Assembly (NCBI GenBank): GCA_016806145.1
Contig: CP063166.1
Location: forward strand, 4,712,001 to 4,776,000
From: Variovorax paradoxus
Lineage (GTDB): Bacteria; Pseudomonadota; Gammaproteobacteria; Burkholderiales; Burkholderiaceae_C
Reading direction: 5' to 3'
Length of the DNA stretch: 64,000 bases
The notes under the pieces are model-generated. The model did no database searches. It was not told the DNA's origin and saw only the letters and a program-made list of their open reading frames with translations. A program made the position numbers and the translations under genes. Shown piece after piece: positions 36,783 through 45,695 of this stretch (positions are counted from its first letter, which is position 1; each line of letters begins with the position of its first letter).

Positions 36783-37751
36783 TCAGGAGGCCGTCGCGCC
36801 GCGCAGGGCCTCGCGGTAGCGCCGGCTGCACGGCACCGTGCTGCCGTCGTGCATGTGCAGCCGGGCATCGCCGCCGTCGAGCGGCTCGATCTCGCGCAGC
36901 CGCGAGAGATTGACCGCGTGGCTGCGGTGCACGCGCACGAACAGCGCCGGATCGAGCTGGGTCAGGAAGTCGGTCAGCGTGGCGCGCAGCAGGTAGTCAT
37001 GGCCGTTGACATGCAGGCCGACGTAGTTGCCCTCGGCCTGCAGCCAGTCGATGTCGCTGGCGGCGATCAGGAATTCGCGGCGCAGCTTGCGCACCAGGAA
37101 GCGCTCGGGGCGCGCGGGCGCCGGCGGCGGCGCGGGTTCGGCGGGCGGCGGCGGCACGTCCGCGGCCGGCGCTGGCTCGGCATCGGCCGGGCGTGGCGGC
37201 CCTTGCGGCCCTTCAGGCGCTTCGTCCGGCGCGTCGAGCACCCGCGCCTCGCCCTGCCAGCGCAGCATGAACATCCGGTAGGCCCAGATCCCGAACACGA
37301 TCGAGACGTAGGCGCGCACGTCCTTCAGGTACTCGTAGCCCCATTGCGCGGCCCAGCCGCCGAACGCGTAGTGCTCGCCGGCGGCGGCATAGGCCAGCGA
37401 GCGCAGCGCGAACATCGCCATCACGTGAACCAGGCTGAACGCCACGCTGGCCGCGAGATGCCAGGCCAGGTAGCGCACCAGCCTGCCGGGCGCGAGCGAG
37501 GCCAGCGGCGAGAGCCGCCGCTCCAGCGCCACGATGGCCGGCACCAGCAGCAGCAGGACCAGATGGCTCGAGCCTTCCCAGACCACGATCTCCCAGGTTT
37601 CGCGCGGCACCGCGCGCGAGCGCGCGTCGACCATCGCCACCGTGGTGTTGAACAGCGCCTGCAGCGCCATCACGACGATCCAGAAGCCGACCTCGACGTA
37701 GCGGCGGATCGGTTCGTAGCGGTGGTAGAGGTCTTTGCGCGGGCCGGCCAT
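36783..37751 (-). CDS. Membrane-anchored LytTR transcriptional regulator
   Basis: A 322-residue protein with four membrane helices (about residues 15-165: VEVGFWIVVMALQALFN, LVLLLLVPAIVAL and others), a Pro/Ala-rich linker, and a C-terminal LytTR DNA-binding domain (LIAASDIDWLQAEGNYVGLHV, LFVRVHRSHAVNL). There is no receiver, so it senses directly through the membrane part. ATG 37751 is taken because the upstream in-frame extension is Pro/Arg-rich. It is divergent from the acyltransferase gene (191-bp gap), its likely target. Confidence 0.88.
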   Translation of the reverse strand: MAGPRKDLYHRYEPIRRYVEVGFWIVVMALQALFNTTVAMVDARSRAVPRETWEIVVWEGSSHLVLLLLVPAIVALERRLSPLASLAPGRLVRYLAWHLAASVAFSLVHVMAMFALRSLAYAAAGEHYAFGGWAAQWGYEYLKDVRAYVSIVFGIWAYRMFMLRWQGEARVLDAPDEAPEGPQGPPRPADAEPAPAADVPPPPAEPAPPPAPARPERFLVRKLRREFLIAASDIDWLQAEGNYVGLHVNGHDYLLRATLTDFLTQLDPALFVRVHRSHAVNLSRLREIEPLDGGDARLHMHDGSTVPCSRRYREALRGATAS

Positions 37752-37943
37752 GGCGGGCGATTGTCGCGATCCGCGAGGCGAACGGGGCGGCAGGGGCCGC
37801 CAAGGGACGGATTTCGCGCCCGGTTTCGTCCCACCGGGGCCACCGCTCGTCACAAAGCGCCGGCGATCCGTCCCCCGGCCGCGCCGCTACCGCGCCGCTG
37901 CCGGACCATGGCCGCTCGTTCAGTCCCCGATCCAGGAGCCTTC

Positions 37944-39173
37944 ATGCCCACCGACCGATTTCCACGCAACCCCGTCCCGCCGGCCGCCGAAGCGCGCCGG
38001 CACGACATCGACGCCCTGCGCGCCCTCGCCTTCCTGCTCGTCATCGTCTATCACGTGGCGATGTACTACGTGGCCGACTGGCCCTGGCACCTCAAGAGCC
38101 CGCATGCGGCCGAGTGGCTGCAATGGCCGATGCGGCTGCTGAACCTGTGGCGCATGGACCTGGTGTTCCTGATCTCGGGCGTCTCGCTGGCCTTCCTGAG
38201 CCGCCACCAGGGCACGGCGGCGCTGCTGCGCGGCCGCGGGTTGCGGCTGATGCTGCCGCTGGCCTTCGGCATGGCGGTGGTCGTGCCGTACCAGGCCTAT
38301 GCCGAGGGCGTGGCCCACGGCCTGGTGGCGCCGGGCTTCGGCGCCTTCCTCGCGCGCTACCTGCCGATGAGCCAGCCCTGGCCGAAAGGCGCCTTCGCGG
38401 GCGCCGAGTTCGGCATCACCTGGAACCACCTCTGGTACCTGCCGTACCTGTTCGTCTACACGGCCGCGGTGGCGCTCAGCTTGCCGCTGTGGCGCTCGGG
38501 CCCGGGCCAGGCGCTGCGCCGGGCCTTCAACGGGCTGCGCGGCGGCTGGCTGCTGCTGCTGCCGGCGCTGCCGCTCGCGGCCTTCACGCTGCTGCTGGCG
38601 CCGCACTACCCGCCAACCCACGACCTGGTGCGCGACCCCTTCCTGCACAGCATCTACTTCACCGTCTTCCTCTACGGCTACTGGATGGGCGCCGACAGCG
38701 GCATCTGGCGCGAGCTCGAGCGGCTGCGCCGCGTGTCGCTGGCGCTGGCCGTGGCGGTGGTCGGCGCCTACATCGCGGCGCGCACGCTGGGCGCCGGCCG
38801 CGTGCCCGACGAGGTCAACGCCGTGCTGCGCTCGCTCTACCTCTGGACCGCGGTCGCCACCCTCCTCGGCCATGGCCACCGCCACCTGAACCGCCCCTGG
38901 CCCTGGCTGCGCTGGGCCAATGCCTCGGTCTATCCCTGGTACATGCTGCACCAGACGCTGATCGTGCTGGCGATCGCCTGGCTGGCGCCGCTGGCGCTGG
39001 GCCCGGTGCTCGAGCCGGCGCTGATCCTCGCGGCCACGCTGGGCGGCTGCTGGCTGCTCAACGACGCGCTGATCCGCCGCGTGCGCTGGCTGCGGCCGCT
39101 GTTCGGCCTGCCGATGCATGAGAAGCAGGCGCCGCAGCGGGCGCCCGCGGCGGCGCTCACGGCCGCGCGCTGA
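37944..39173 (+). CDS. Acyltransferase family (OpgC/acyltransferase 3-like) membrane protein
   Basis: A 409-residue protein with about ten membrane helices. The family's N-terminal signature is visible as DIDALRALAFLLVIVYHVAMYY (about residues 22-43, with the conserved HDIDALR start), and the WRMDLVFLISGVSLAFL block follows. Such proteins acylate cell-surface glycans; OpgC succinylates osmoregulated glucans. ATG 37944 has an AGGAG site 8 bp upstream. It is divergent from the LytTR gene and convergent with the thioesterase. Confidence 0.88.
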   Translation: MPTDRFPRNPVPPAAEARRHDIDALRALAFLLVIVYHVAMYYVADWPWHLKSPHAAEWLQWPMRLLNLWRMDLVFLISGVSLAFLSRHQGTAALLRGRGLRLMLPLAFGMAVVVPYQAYAEGVAHGLVAPGFGAFLARYLPMSQPWPKGAFAGAEFGITWNHLWYLPYLFVYTAAVALSLPLWRSGPGQALRRAFNGLRGGWLLLLPALPLAAFTLLLAPHYPPTHDLVRDPFLHSIYFTVFLYGYWMGADSGIWRELERLRRVSLALAVAVVGAYIAARTLGAGRVPDEVNAVLRSLYLWTAVATLLGHGHRHLNRPWPWLRWANASVYPWYMLHQTLIVLAIAWLAPLALGPVLEPALILAATLGGCWLLNDALIRRVRWLRPLFGLPMHEKQAPQRAPAAALTAAR

Positions 39174-39178
39174 AGGGC

Positions 39179-39592
39179 TCAGCTCCTGTCGTCGGGCACC
39201 GGCACCAGGATCGTGCTGCCCGTGGCCAGCAGCTTCAGCGTGCCGTCCTCGGCCTCGCCGAACAGTTCGGCGGCGGTGAAGACCTGCTTGCGCCCGGCCT
39301 TCACGACGCGCCCGCGCGCCACGAAGACGCGGCCCAGCGCGGGCGCCATGCAATCGACCGAGAAGTGCGAGGCCAGCACGCGGCCCGCCACGGTGGCGGC
39401 CGCGAAGCCGCAGACGGTGTCGAGCAGCGCGCCGATCATGCCGGCATGCAGGAAGCCGGCGTACTGGCCCATGTCGGCCTCGCGCCATGCCATGCGCAGC
39501 TCGGCCTCGCCCTTTTCCGCGCGCACGACTTCGAAGCCGGCCCAGCGGTTGAATGCGGCCGTTCGATTCAAGGCCTGGATGGTGTCTAGCAT
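39179..39592 (-). CDS. PaaI family hot-dog thioesterase
   Basis: A 137-residue acyl-CoA thioesterase-like protein. The hot-dog helix is visible as GQYAGFLHAGMIGALLDTVCGFAA (about residues 42-65), containing the HAGMIGALLDT signature, followed by SVDCMAPALG. The size fits PaaI/YbgC-type enzymes acting on aromatic or medium-chain acyl-CoA. An AAGGAG site precedes ATG 39592. It may share a transcript with the membrane-protein gene 57 bp upstream. Confidence 0.88.
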   Translation of the reverse strand: MLDTIQALNRTAAFNRWAGFEVVRAEKGEAELRMAWREADMGQYAGFLHAGMIGALLDTVCGFAAATVAGRVLASHFSVDCMAPALGRVFVARGRVVKAGRKQVFTAAELFGEAEDGTLKLLATGSTILVPVPDDRS

Positions 39593-39649
39593 CGGATGCT
39601 CCTTCGAGAGGGGGACTCTCCTTGTCGACCAGAATGGGTCGAGCCCACT

Positions 39650-40234
39650 CTACGAAGCGCCCCCGGCCCGGTCCGTCGCATCCGTGACCGGAACGCGCGC
39701 GGTAGTTGCATCGGCGACAGCCCGCGCACGCAGCGCGAGCGCCGCGATCGACAAGGCGAAGGCCAGCGCGCTGGCCGCGCAGCGCCAGAGGTTGGCGGCA
39801 TGCCAGCGTGCGCGCGTCTCGGCCCAGTCGGGCGGCAGCGCGCGCGGATCCCACGACTCCGTATACGCATTGAGCGGCAGGTTCACCTGCGCGGTGAACA
39901 GCACGATGCCCAGCGCATAGAGCACGCCCGCGAACGCGAGCAGCCCGAACCAGCCGCGCCGCCATTCATCCCGGCCGGCCGCGAGCGCCAGCGCGCTCAG
40001 TACCGGCGGGCCGAAGAAGAAGCCGAAGAACATCGCATGCCGCACATGCCTGTTGAGGCTGGACTGCACGACGGCATAGCTCGCGCCGTCCATCTGCAGC
40101 GTGGCGAGGCTGACGTTGAAACCGTAGGCCCAGAAGAAGCCGGCCATGAGACCGAAGGCGAAGACGGCGAGGCCATGCAGGCCCCAGCCCGCGGATGACA
40201 GCACAAAGGAGATCGGTGAGGTGCGTGACGGCAT
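39650..40234 (-). CDS. DUF1772/anthrone oxygenase-like membrane protein
   Basis: A 194-residue protein with four membrane helices. The motif VNLPLNAYTESW followed by ARWHAANLWR is the typical signature of DUF1772 proteins (N-x-P-L-N and W-x(3)N), a family that includes anthrone oxygenases. ATG 40234 is chosen because the upstream extension overlaps the neighbouring regulator's region. It lies 34 bp behind the Crp/Fnr gene in the same direction, so it is a plausible target or operon partner of it. Confidence 0.78.
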   Translation of the reverse strand: MPSRTSPISFVLSSAGWGLHGLAVFAFGLMAGFFWAYGFNVSLATLQMDGASYAVVQSSLNRHVRHAMFFGFFFGPPVLSALALAAGRDEWRRGWFGLLAFAGVLYALGIVLFTAQVNLPLNAYTESWDPRALPPDWAETRARWHAANLWRCAASALAFALSIAALALRARAVADATTARVPVTDATDRAGGAS

Positions 40235-40268
40235 GCGCCGACTGTGGCGCGCGCCGCCCCGGCCCGCC

Positions 40269-40874
40269 TTAACCTGCGATAAGCCCCATCTCCGCACGCA
40301 GCCGCGACAGCGAGACATCGGTCATGCCGAGGTAGGACGCGAGATGGCGCAACGGAATGCGCCGCGCCCAGTCGGGCCGCTCGCGCAGCAGCGCCTCGTA
40401 GCGGGCACGCGCGTGGCATTGCAGGAAGGCCTGCTCGCGCCGCAGCTTGTCGTCGAACAGGGCCGCCAGCGCCGCCAGCCGCAGCGCGGTCCACGAGGGC
40501 AGCGCCGCGACCGCCGCTTCGAGCACGTCGCACGGCAGGCAGCGCACCACGGAGGGCTCGAGCGCCGCGATGAAGAAGGCGGCCGGCTCGTCGCGCAGCA
40601 GCGGCGTCACGGGCCAGACGAAGGCGTCCTCGGCATGGAAGTTCTTGTTCGACTCGCGGCCCTCGGCATCGAGGTAGTACAGCCGCAGCAGCCCGCGCTC
40701 GACCCAGAAGGCATGGCGCCAGGCGTTGCCAGCGGCCAGCAGCACCGCGTGCGGCGCCAGGGTCTCGCGGCGGGCCGCGCCGGCGAGCGCGGCGAGCGGC
40801 CCGGCGCCGAGTTCAGGGAAGCGGCGCGCCAGGGCCGCGCGCCAGGCGGCATCGGTGGCGTCCGGCGGCTGCAT
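40269..40874 (-). CDS. Crp/Fnr-type transcriptional regulator
   Basis: A 201-residue regulator with an N-terminal cyclic-nucleotide-binding fold (about residues 20-120, LAPHAVLLAAGNAWRHAFWVERGLLRLYYLD) and a C-terminal helix-turn-helix (IPLRHLASYLGMTDVSLSRLRAEMG). No cysteine cluster is present, so it is not an FNR-type oxygen sensor; the ligand is unknown. It starts 11 bp after the GTPase stop and is probably co-transcribed with it. Confidence 0.87.
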   Translation of the reverse strand: MQPPDATDAAWRAALARRFPELGAGPLAALAGAARRETLAPHAVLLAAGNAWRHAFWVERGLLRLYYLDAEGRESNKNFHAEDAFVWPVTPLLRDEPAAFFIAALEPSVVRCLPCDVLEAAVAALPSWTALRLAALAALFDDKLRREQAFLQCHARARYEALLRERPDWARRIPLRHLASYLGMTDVSLSRLRAEMGLIAG

Positions 40875-40885
40875 GGCCTGGTGCC

Positions 40886-41860
40886 TCAGGCGACCGCGTC
40901 GTCCTCGGCCGCCGCGGCCCTGCCGCCCTTGCGCTGCTGCTTGCGCGCGGCCTTCTTCGCCTCGCGCTCGGCATCGGCGCGCTGGCCCTCGGCCAGCCAC
41001 TGGGCGAACTCCTCGGGCGTCTCGAGCGTGATGCGCCCGAGGTTGCCGGCGCGGAACTCGTGCATCACGATCTCGGCCGCCTTCTGCAGGTTCACGCGGC
41101 CCTTGCCGAGCAGCGCGCCGCGCTTGCGGCCGATGGTGTCGAGCAGCGCCTCGTCGCGCATCTCGGCGAGTTCGCCGGGCGCATGCTCGTGCTCGACCAG
41201 CTTGAAGCGCGCGACCAGCCCCGCCGCGTAGTGCTGCTTGAGGCAGCCGAGCAGCTCGAGCGCCACCTCCTCCTCGTCGAAGGCGTTGCGCCCCACCGCG
41301 CCGCTGGCCGCGAGGTTGTAGCCGCTCTTGGGCACCACGATGCGCGGCCACAGCATGCCGGGCGTGTCCCAGAGGTAGAAGTCGTCGGCCAGCGTGATGC
41401 GCTGCTCGAGCTTGGTGATGCCGGCCTCGTCGCCGGTCTTGGCCTTGCGCCCGCCGGTCAGGGTGTTGATCAGCGTGGACTTGCCCACGTTCGGAATGCC
41501 GCAGATCAACACCCGCATCGGCTTGGCGAGCCCGCCGCGGTTGGGCGACAGCGCATGGCAGGCGCGCACGATCTGCTGCGCGGGCGTCGAGAGGCTGGCG
41601 TCGAGCGGGATCGCGCGCGTGGCCGGCAGCGCGTTGTAGTGCGCGAGCCAGCGCTCGGTGCGCTCGGGATCGGCCAGGTCCTGCTTGTTGAGCACCTTGA
41701 GCGCCGGCCGGTTGGCGGTCAGCCGCGCGAGCATCGGGTTGGCGCTCGAGCCGGGCAGCCGCGCGTCGAGCAGCTCGATCACCACGTCGATGTCCTTCAC
41801 GCGCTCGGTGATCGCCTTCTGCGTGAGATGCATGTGACCGGGGAACCACTGGATCGCCAT
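40886..41860 (-). CDS. ylqF: Ribosome biogenesis GTPase RbgA/YlqF
   Basis: A 324-residue circularly permuted GTPase acting in late 50S ribosome assembly. The order G4-G1-G3 is seen: KVLNKQDLAD, then GIPNVGKSTLIN, then DTPGMLWPR. The N-terminal MAIQWFPGHMHLTQKAI is the family signature and fixes ATG 41860; an upstream ATG at 41938 would add 26 unlikely residues. The C-terminus ends in a Lys/Arg-rich tail (KKAARKQQRKGGR), which may bind RNA. Confidence 0.94.
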   Translation of the reverse strand: MAIQWFPGHMHLTQKAITERVKDIDVVIELLDARLPGSSANPMLARLTANRPALKVLNKQDLADPERTERWLAHYNALPATRAIPLDASLSTPAQQIVRACHALSPNRGGLAKPMRVLICGIPNVGKSTLINTLTGGRKAKTGDEAGITKLEQRITLADDFYLWDTPGMLWPRIVVPKSGYNLAASGAVGRNAFDEEEVALELLGCLKQHYAAGLVARFKLVEHEHAPGELAEMRDEALLDTIGRKRGALLGKGRVNLQKAAEIVMHEFRAGNLGRITLETPEEFAQWLAEGQRADAEREAKKAARKQQRKGGRAAAAEDDAVA

Positions 41861-42127
41861 CGGTGCGTGTCTTTCTTGTTTCTGTGTCTGTGGCTGCGGG
41901 GAGCCGGGGCGGTGCATGCACCGGTCCGGGGTGCGCATTGTGAACCGCGAACCTGAATGGATCGATACGCCCCTGCCGCGCGGGGATACCGGGGTCTTTG
42001 CCGCGCGGGGGTCGGCCGGCGCGCTTGCAAAGTCTTGCGCCGCTCGCGCGTGCCAGCCCCTATGATTTGTCCGAGAGCGCGCCTTCCGGCGTCGGTCGAA
42101 TCCAGACTTTTTTCAAGGAGTGCCGCG

Positions 42128-42556
42128 ATGAAACCCGTCTCCGAATTGCTCAAACGCCACGATTCCTCGGCCTGGCGCACCTCGCCGGGCACCACGGTGT
42201 TCGATGCGCTGGCCACGCTGGCGCATTTCGAGGTCGGTGCCCTGATGGTGATGGAGGGCGACCGGCTGGTCGGCTTCCTCTCCGAGCGCGACTACACGCG
42301 CAAGGTGGCGCTGCAGGGCAAGAACTCCAAGGAGGTCAAGGTCTCGGAAATCATGACGCCCGACGTGATGACCGTGAACCCGCAGACCCCCACCCACACC
42401 TGCATGGCGCTGATGAGCCAGCGCAAGTTCCGCCACCTGCCGGTGGTCGACGGCGACAGGGTGGTGGGCATGATCTCGATCCAGGACCTGATGGACGACA
42501 TCATTGCCGACCACGAGCAGACCATCGAGCAGCTCACCCACTACATCCAGAGTTGA
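42128..42556 (+). CDS. CBS domain-containing protein
   Basis: A 142-residue protein made of two CBS motifs (about residues 8-62 and 75-130: VGALMVMEGDRLVGFLSERDYTRKV and FRHLPVVDGDRVVGMISIQDLM). Tandem CBS pairs bind adenosine nucleotides such as AMP, ATP or NAD. There is no fused enzyme domain. An AAGGAG site lies 8-9 bp before ATG 42128. A TATGAT -10-like hexamer is seen at 42061. It appears to be a single gene, ended by the hairpin at 42564. Confidence 0.92.
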   Translation: MKPVSELLKRHDSSAWRTSPGTTVFDALATLAHFEVGALMVMEGDRLVGFLSERDYTRKVALQGKNSKEVKVSEIMTPDVMTVNPQTPTHTCMALMSQRKFRHLPVVDGDRVVGMISIQDLMDDIIADHEQTIEQLTHYIQS

Positions 42557-42563
42557 GTGCAAG

Positions 42564-42584
42564 GGGCGCCGCCGCGCCCTAATT
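42564..42584 (+). terminator. Possible terminator after the CBS gene
   Basis: Stem GGGCGC / GCGCCC with a 4-base loop (42564-42579) followed by TAATT, 8 bp after the stop. The T-tract is weak. Confidence 0.4.
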
Positions 42585-42699
42585 CCCGCGTCAGGCAGAC
42601 GCAACACGGCGACGCTAGACTGCGCGCGCCCGCCCTCGCGGCCGGGCGCCATCCCGTGGCTCCTCCTCCCCCCAGACCATCGAACAACAAGGGCCTGCA

Positions 42700-44685
42700 A
42701 TGAGCCTGCAGTCGGCCGAGCTGCTTTTCCGGCAGGGCCAGTATTCCGCTGCGCAGAAAGTGCTGCTGCAGCTGCTGAAGAAAGGCCAGCACATGGCCGG
42801 CGCGAACCGCCTGCTGGGCTTCATCGCGGGCCAGGCGCAGGACTTCCCGCAAGCCATCGAGCGGCTGCGCGCCTCGCTGCGCTACGACGCGAATTCTCTC
42901 GAGAGCTGGTACTACCTCGGCGTGGCCTGCCAGAAGTCTGGCCAGCACCGCGCCGCGGCCGAGGCCTTCGGCGCGCTGCTGCAGCGCCAGCCGAACCTGT
43001 TCGAGGCCGAGCACGACCTGGGCCTGGCGCTGCTCGCGCTCGGCAAGGCCCGCGAGGCGCTGGCCCATTTCGACCGCGCGGTGCAACTGCGCCCGGACTC
43101 GTTCGAGGCCCACATGAACCGTGGCGCGGCCTGCGGCAAGCTGCGGCTGCATGCACAGGAACTTCAGTGCTACGAAAGCGCGCTGGCGCTGCAGCCAGCG
43201 CATCCCACGTTGATCGAGAACTACGGCACCGCGCTGTGCCAGGCGCGGCGCTTCGAGGACGCGGCCCGCCTGTACGAGCGCACCTTGAGCGAGCATCCCG
43301 GCGACGCCGCCTACGCCTTCGCGCGCGGCGGCCTGCTCTATGCGCGCGCGGCCAGCGCCGACTGGCGCGACTTCGACGCCCAGATGGCGCTGCTGCGCGA
43401 GGACATCCGCGCGCAGCGCGAATGCATCGAGCCCTTCGCGCTGCTGGTGCTGCCTTCCACGCCGCAAGAACAGCTGCAGGTGGCGCGGCTGCATGCGCAG
43501 CGCCACTACCCGATGGCGCCGCAGCCGCTGCATGCGCCGGCGCGCGCCGCGGGCGAGCGGCTGCGCATCGGCTACCTCTCGGCCGACTTCGGGCGCCACC
43601 CCACCTCGTTCCTGACCGCCGAGCTGTTCGAGCGCCACGACCGCGCGCGCTTCGAGGTCACGGCGATCTCGCTGCGCGAGAGCGACGGCAGCGCGATGCG
43701 CGCGCGGCTCGAGCGGGCCTTCGAGCGCTTCGTCGACGCGCACGAGCTGTCGGACGTCGAGACCGCGCAGGCCATCGCCGACCTCGGCATCGACATCCTG
43801 GTCGACCTCGGCGGCTACACCATCGACGCGCGGCCCTCGGTGCTGGCGCTGCGGCCGGCGCCACTGCAGATCGGCTACCTGTGCTTCCCGGGCACGCTGG
43901 GGGCGCCCTTCATCGACTACCTGGTGGCCGACCCCTTCCTGATCCCCGAGGCGGCGCGCGCGGACTACAGCGAGAAGATCCTCTACCTGCCCGACAGCTA
44001 CCAGCCCAACGATTCGCGCCGCGAAACGGCCGCCGGGCCGCTGTCGCGCGCCGAGGCCGGCCTGCCCGAAGAGGCCTTCGTCTTCTGCAACTTCAACAAT
44101 GGCCAGAAGCTCACGGCCGCGTTCCTCGACATCTGGCTGCGGCTGCTCGCGCGCGTCGAGGGCAGCGTGCTGTGGCTGCGGGGCGATACCGAGGCCTACC
44201 AGCGAAACCTGCGCGAGCGCGCCGCCGCCCACGGCATCGCGCCCGAGCGGCTGGTGTTCGCGCCCTGGGCCGAGCAGTCGGCCCACCTGCGGCGCCTGGC
44301 GCTGGCCGACCTGTGCCTCGACAACCTGCCCTACAACGCCCACACGACCGCGAGCGACGCGCTGTGGGCCGGGCTGCCGCTCGTGAGCTGCGTGGGCCAG
44401 ACCTTCGCCGGCCGCGTGGCGGGCAGCCTGCTGGGCGCGGCCGGCTTCCCGCAACTCGCGGCCGAGTCGCCCGCGGCCTACGAAGCGCTGGCCCTGGCGC
44501 TCGCCACCGACCCGCCGCGCCTCGCGGCGCTGCGCGCCGAGCTGGCCGCCGCGCGCGGGCACTGCGCGCTGTTCGACACCGCGACCTACGCGCGCCACCT
44601 CGAGGCGGGCTTCACCACGGCGTGGGAACGCCACCGCGCGCAATTGCCGCCCGAGCACATCGTGGTGCCGCGTCTCGGCGCGTAG
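42700..44685 (+). CDS. TPR protein with SPINDLY/OGT-type glycosyltransferase domain
   Basis: A 661-residue protein. About six to seven tetratricopeptide repeats occupy residues 1-215 (ANRLLGFIAGQAQDFPQAIE, EAEHDLGLALLALGKAREAL and so on), followed by a two-part GT41 transferase domain from about residue 285 (LRIGYLSADFGRHPTS, DILVDLGGYT, the UDP-site segment FNNGQKLTAAFLDIW, and LDNLPYNAHTTASDALWAG). Relatives attach sugars to Ser/Thr of proteins; the bacterial targets are mostly unknown. No flagellin or glycosylation cluster is adjacent. ATG 42700 has only a weak ribosome site. Confidence 0.9.
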   Translation: MSLQSAELLFRQGQYSAAQKVLLQLLKKGQHMAGANRLLGFIAGQAQDFPQAIERLRASLRYDANSLESWYYLGVACQKSGQHRAAAEAFGALLQRQPNLFEAEHDLGLALLALGKAREALAHFDRAVQLRPDSFEAHMNRGAACGKLRLHAQELQCYESALALQPAHPTLIENYGTALCQARRFEDAARLYERTLSEHPGDAAYAFARGGLLYARAASADWRDFDAQMALLREDIRAQRECIEPFALLVLPSTPQEQLQVARLHAQRHYPMAPQPLHAPARAAGERLRIGYLSADFGRHPTSFLTAELFERHDRARFEVTAISLRESDGSAMRARLERAFERFVDAHELSDVETAQAIADLGIDILVDLGGYTIDARPSVLALRPAPLQIGYLCFPGTLGAPFIDYLVADPFLIPEAARADYSEKILYLPDSYQPNDSRRETAAGPLSRAEAGLPEEAFVFCNFNNGQKLTAAFLDIWLRLLARVEGSVLWLRGDTEAYQRNLRERAAAHGIAPERLVFAPWAEQSAHLRRLALADLCLDNLPYNAHTTASDALWAGLPLVSCVGQTFAGRVAGSLLGAAGFPQLAAESPAAYEALALALATDPPRLAALRAELAAARGHCALFDTATYARHLEAGFTTAWERHRAQLPPEHIVVPRLGA

Positions 44686-44707
44686 CCGGCCATGCCGTCT
44701 CCGGATC

Positions 44708-44742
44708 GCCAACCCTGCCCGGCCCGCCGGCAGGGCGTTGGC
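44708..44742. terminator. Long hairpin between the OGT-like and hpf genes
   Basis: GCCAACCCTGCC (44708-44719) pairs with GGCAGGGCGTTGGC (44729-44742) with small bulges. No T-tract follows, so it may be a Rho-dependent or attenuating structure or part of the hpf leader. Confidence 0.45.
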
Positions 44743-44825
44743 CTACGCACGTCGCGGTTTCAGCGTTCAGAGTGAAGACTCGTTTCGATCCTCCAACCTG
44801 ACATCCAAGAAGGGAGACACTGGGC

Positions 44826-45191
44826 ATGCAGATACAGGTCAACACGAGCAACGGCATCGACAACAAGGAAGCGCTCGAGCGCTGGGCCGACACCGAGATC
44901 CAGCAACAGCTGCAGCGCTTCCGCGACGACGTAACGCGGGTGGAAGTGCACTTGAGCGACGAAAACCACGAGAAGGCCGGCGAACGCGACAAGTGCTGCG
45001 TGATGGAAGCGCGGCTCGCGCACCACCAGCCGCTGGCGGTGAAGCAGCACGCGTCCAGCATGGACGAAGCCTTCCGCGGCGCGGCCGACAAGCTCAAGCG
45101 CCTGCTCGACAGCACGCTGGGCCGGCTGCACAACCACCGCGACCGCGAATCGATCCGCCGCGACGGCGGCATGGGGCTGGTGGCCGAATAG
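44826..45191 (+). CDS. HPF/RaiA family ribosome-associated protein
   Basis: A 121-residue protein of the ribosome hibernation factor family. The beta-alpha fold pattern is seen (MQIQVNTSNGID, VTRVEVHLSDENHEKAG, CCVMEARLAHHQPLAVKQ, SMDEAFRGAADKLKRLLDSTLGRL). Such proteins sit in the decoding centre and silence ribosomes in stationary phase. A GGGAGA site lies before ATG 44826. It is convergent with the MerR gene, with a 3-bp gap. Confidence 0.88.
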   Translation: MQIQVNTSNGIDNKEALERWADTEIQQQLQRFRDDVTRVEVHLSDENHEKAGERDKCCVMEARLAHHQPLAVKQHASSMDEAFRGAADKLKRLLDSTLGRLHNHRDRESIRRDGGMGLVAE

Positions 45192-45194
45192 CCT

Positions 45195-45695
45195 TCAGCT
45201 TCGACGCGCGCGGCGCGAAGGCGCCGGCGGGTCCGGCTGGCGCGGTGGCCGCGCCGCCTCGGGCGCGACGGTGGGGATGAGCGGCGGGCGCTGCCCGCTC
45301 TCGATCCAGGCGTCGTAGAAGTCGATCTTGCGGTCGACCAGCGACAGCGCGCGCTTCCATTCGGCGATGGTCTGGTTCACGCGCTCACGGTGCGCCGCGA
45401 GCAGCGTGCGCCGTTCGGCCAAGGTGGCGCGGCCACGCAGCGCGAGCGCCGTGTATTCGCGCATCTCGGCGATCGACATGCCGGTGCGGCGCAGCCGGTC
45501 CATCAGGTCGAGCCAGCCGATGTGCGGCTCGCCGTAAAGGCGTCGCCCGCCCGCGTCGCGCACCACGCCGGGCACCAGCCCCTGGGTCTCGTACCAGCGG
45601 ATCGCGTGCACGCTGCGGCCGGTGCGCTGCGCCAGCTCGCCGATCAGGAACGGCGTGCCCTGCGCGACGCCGCGCCGGGCCTCAGGCGCCGGCAT
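45195..45695 (-). CDS. MerR family transcriptional regulator
   Basis: A 166-residue regulator with an N-terminal MerR winged helix (FLIGELAQRTGRSVHAIRWYETQGLVP, RLYGEPHIGWLDLMDRLRRTGMSIAEM) and a coiled dimerisation helix (about residues 80-125). No conserved metal-binding cysteines are present, so it is not a metal sensor of the classic kind. It overlaps the end of the upstream NTF2-like gene by 14 bp, so the two are co-transcribed and probably functionally linked. Confidence 0.9.
   Translation of the reverse strand: MPAPEARRGVAQGTPFLIGELAQRTGRSVHAIRWYETQGLVPGVVRDAGGRRLYGEPHIGWLDLMDRLRRTGMSIAEMREYTALALRGRATLAERRTLLAAHRERVNQTIAEWKRALSLVDRKIDFYDAWIESGQRPPLIPTVAPEAARPPRQPDPPAPSRRARRS

Noticed and set aside
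42035..42066. Full sigma-70 promoter for the CBS gene (TTGCGC / TATGAT)
   Set aside because: The -10 is good but the spacer is 20 bp, so only the -10-like hexamer was mentioned.
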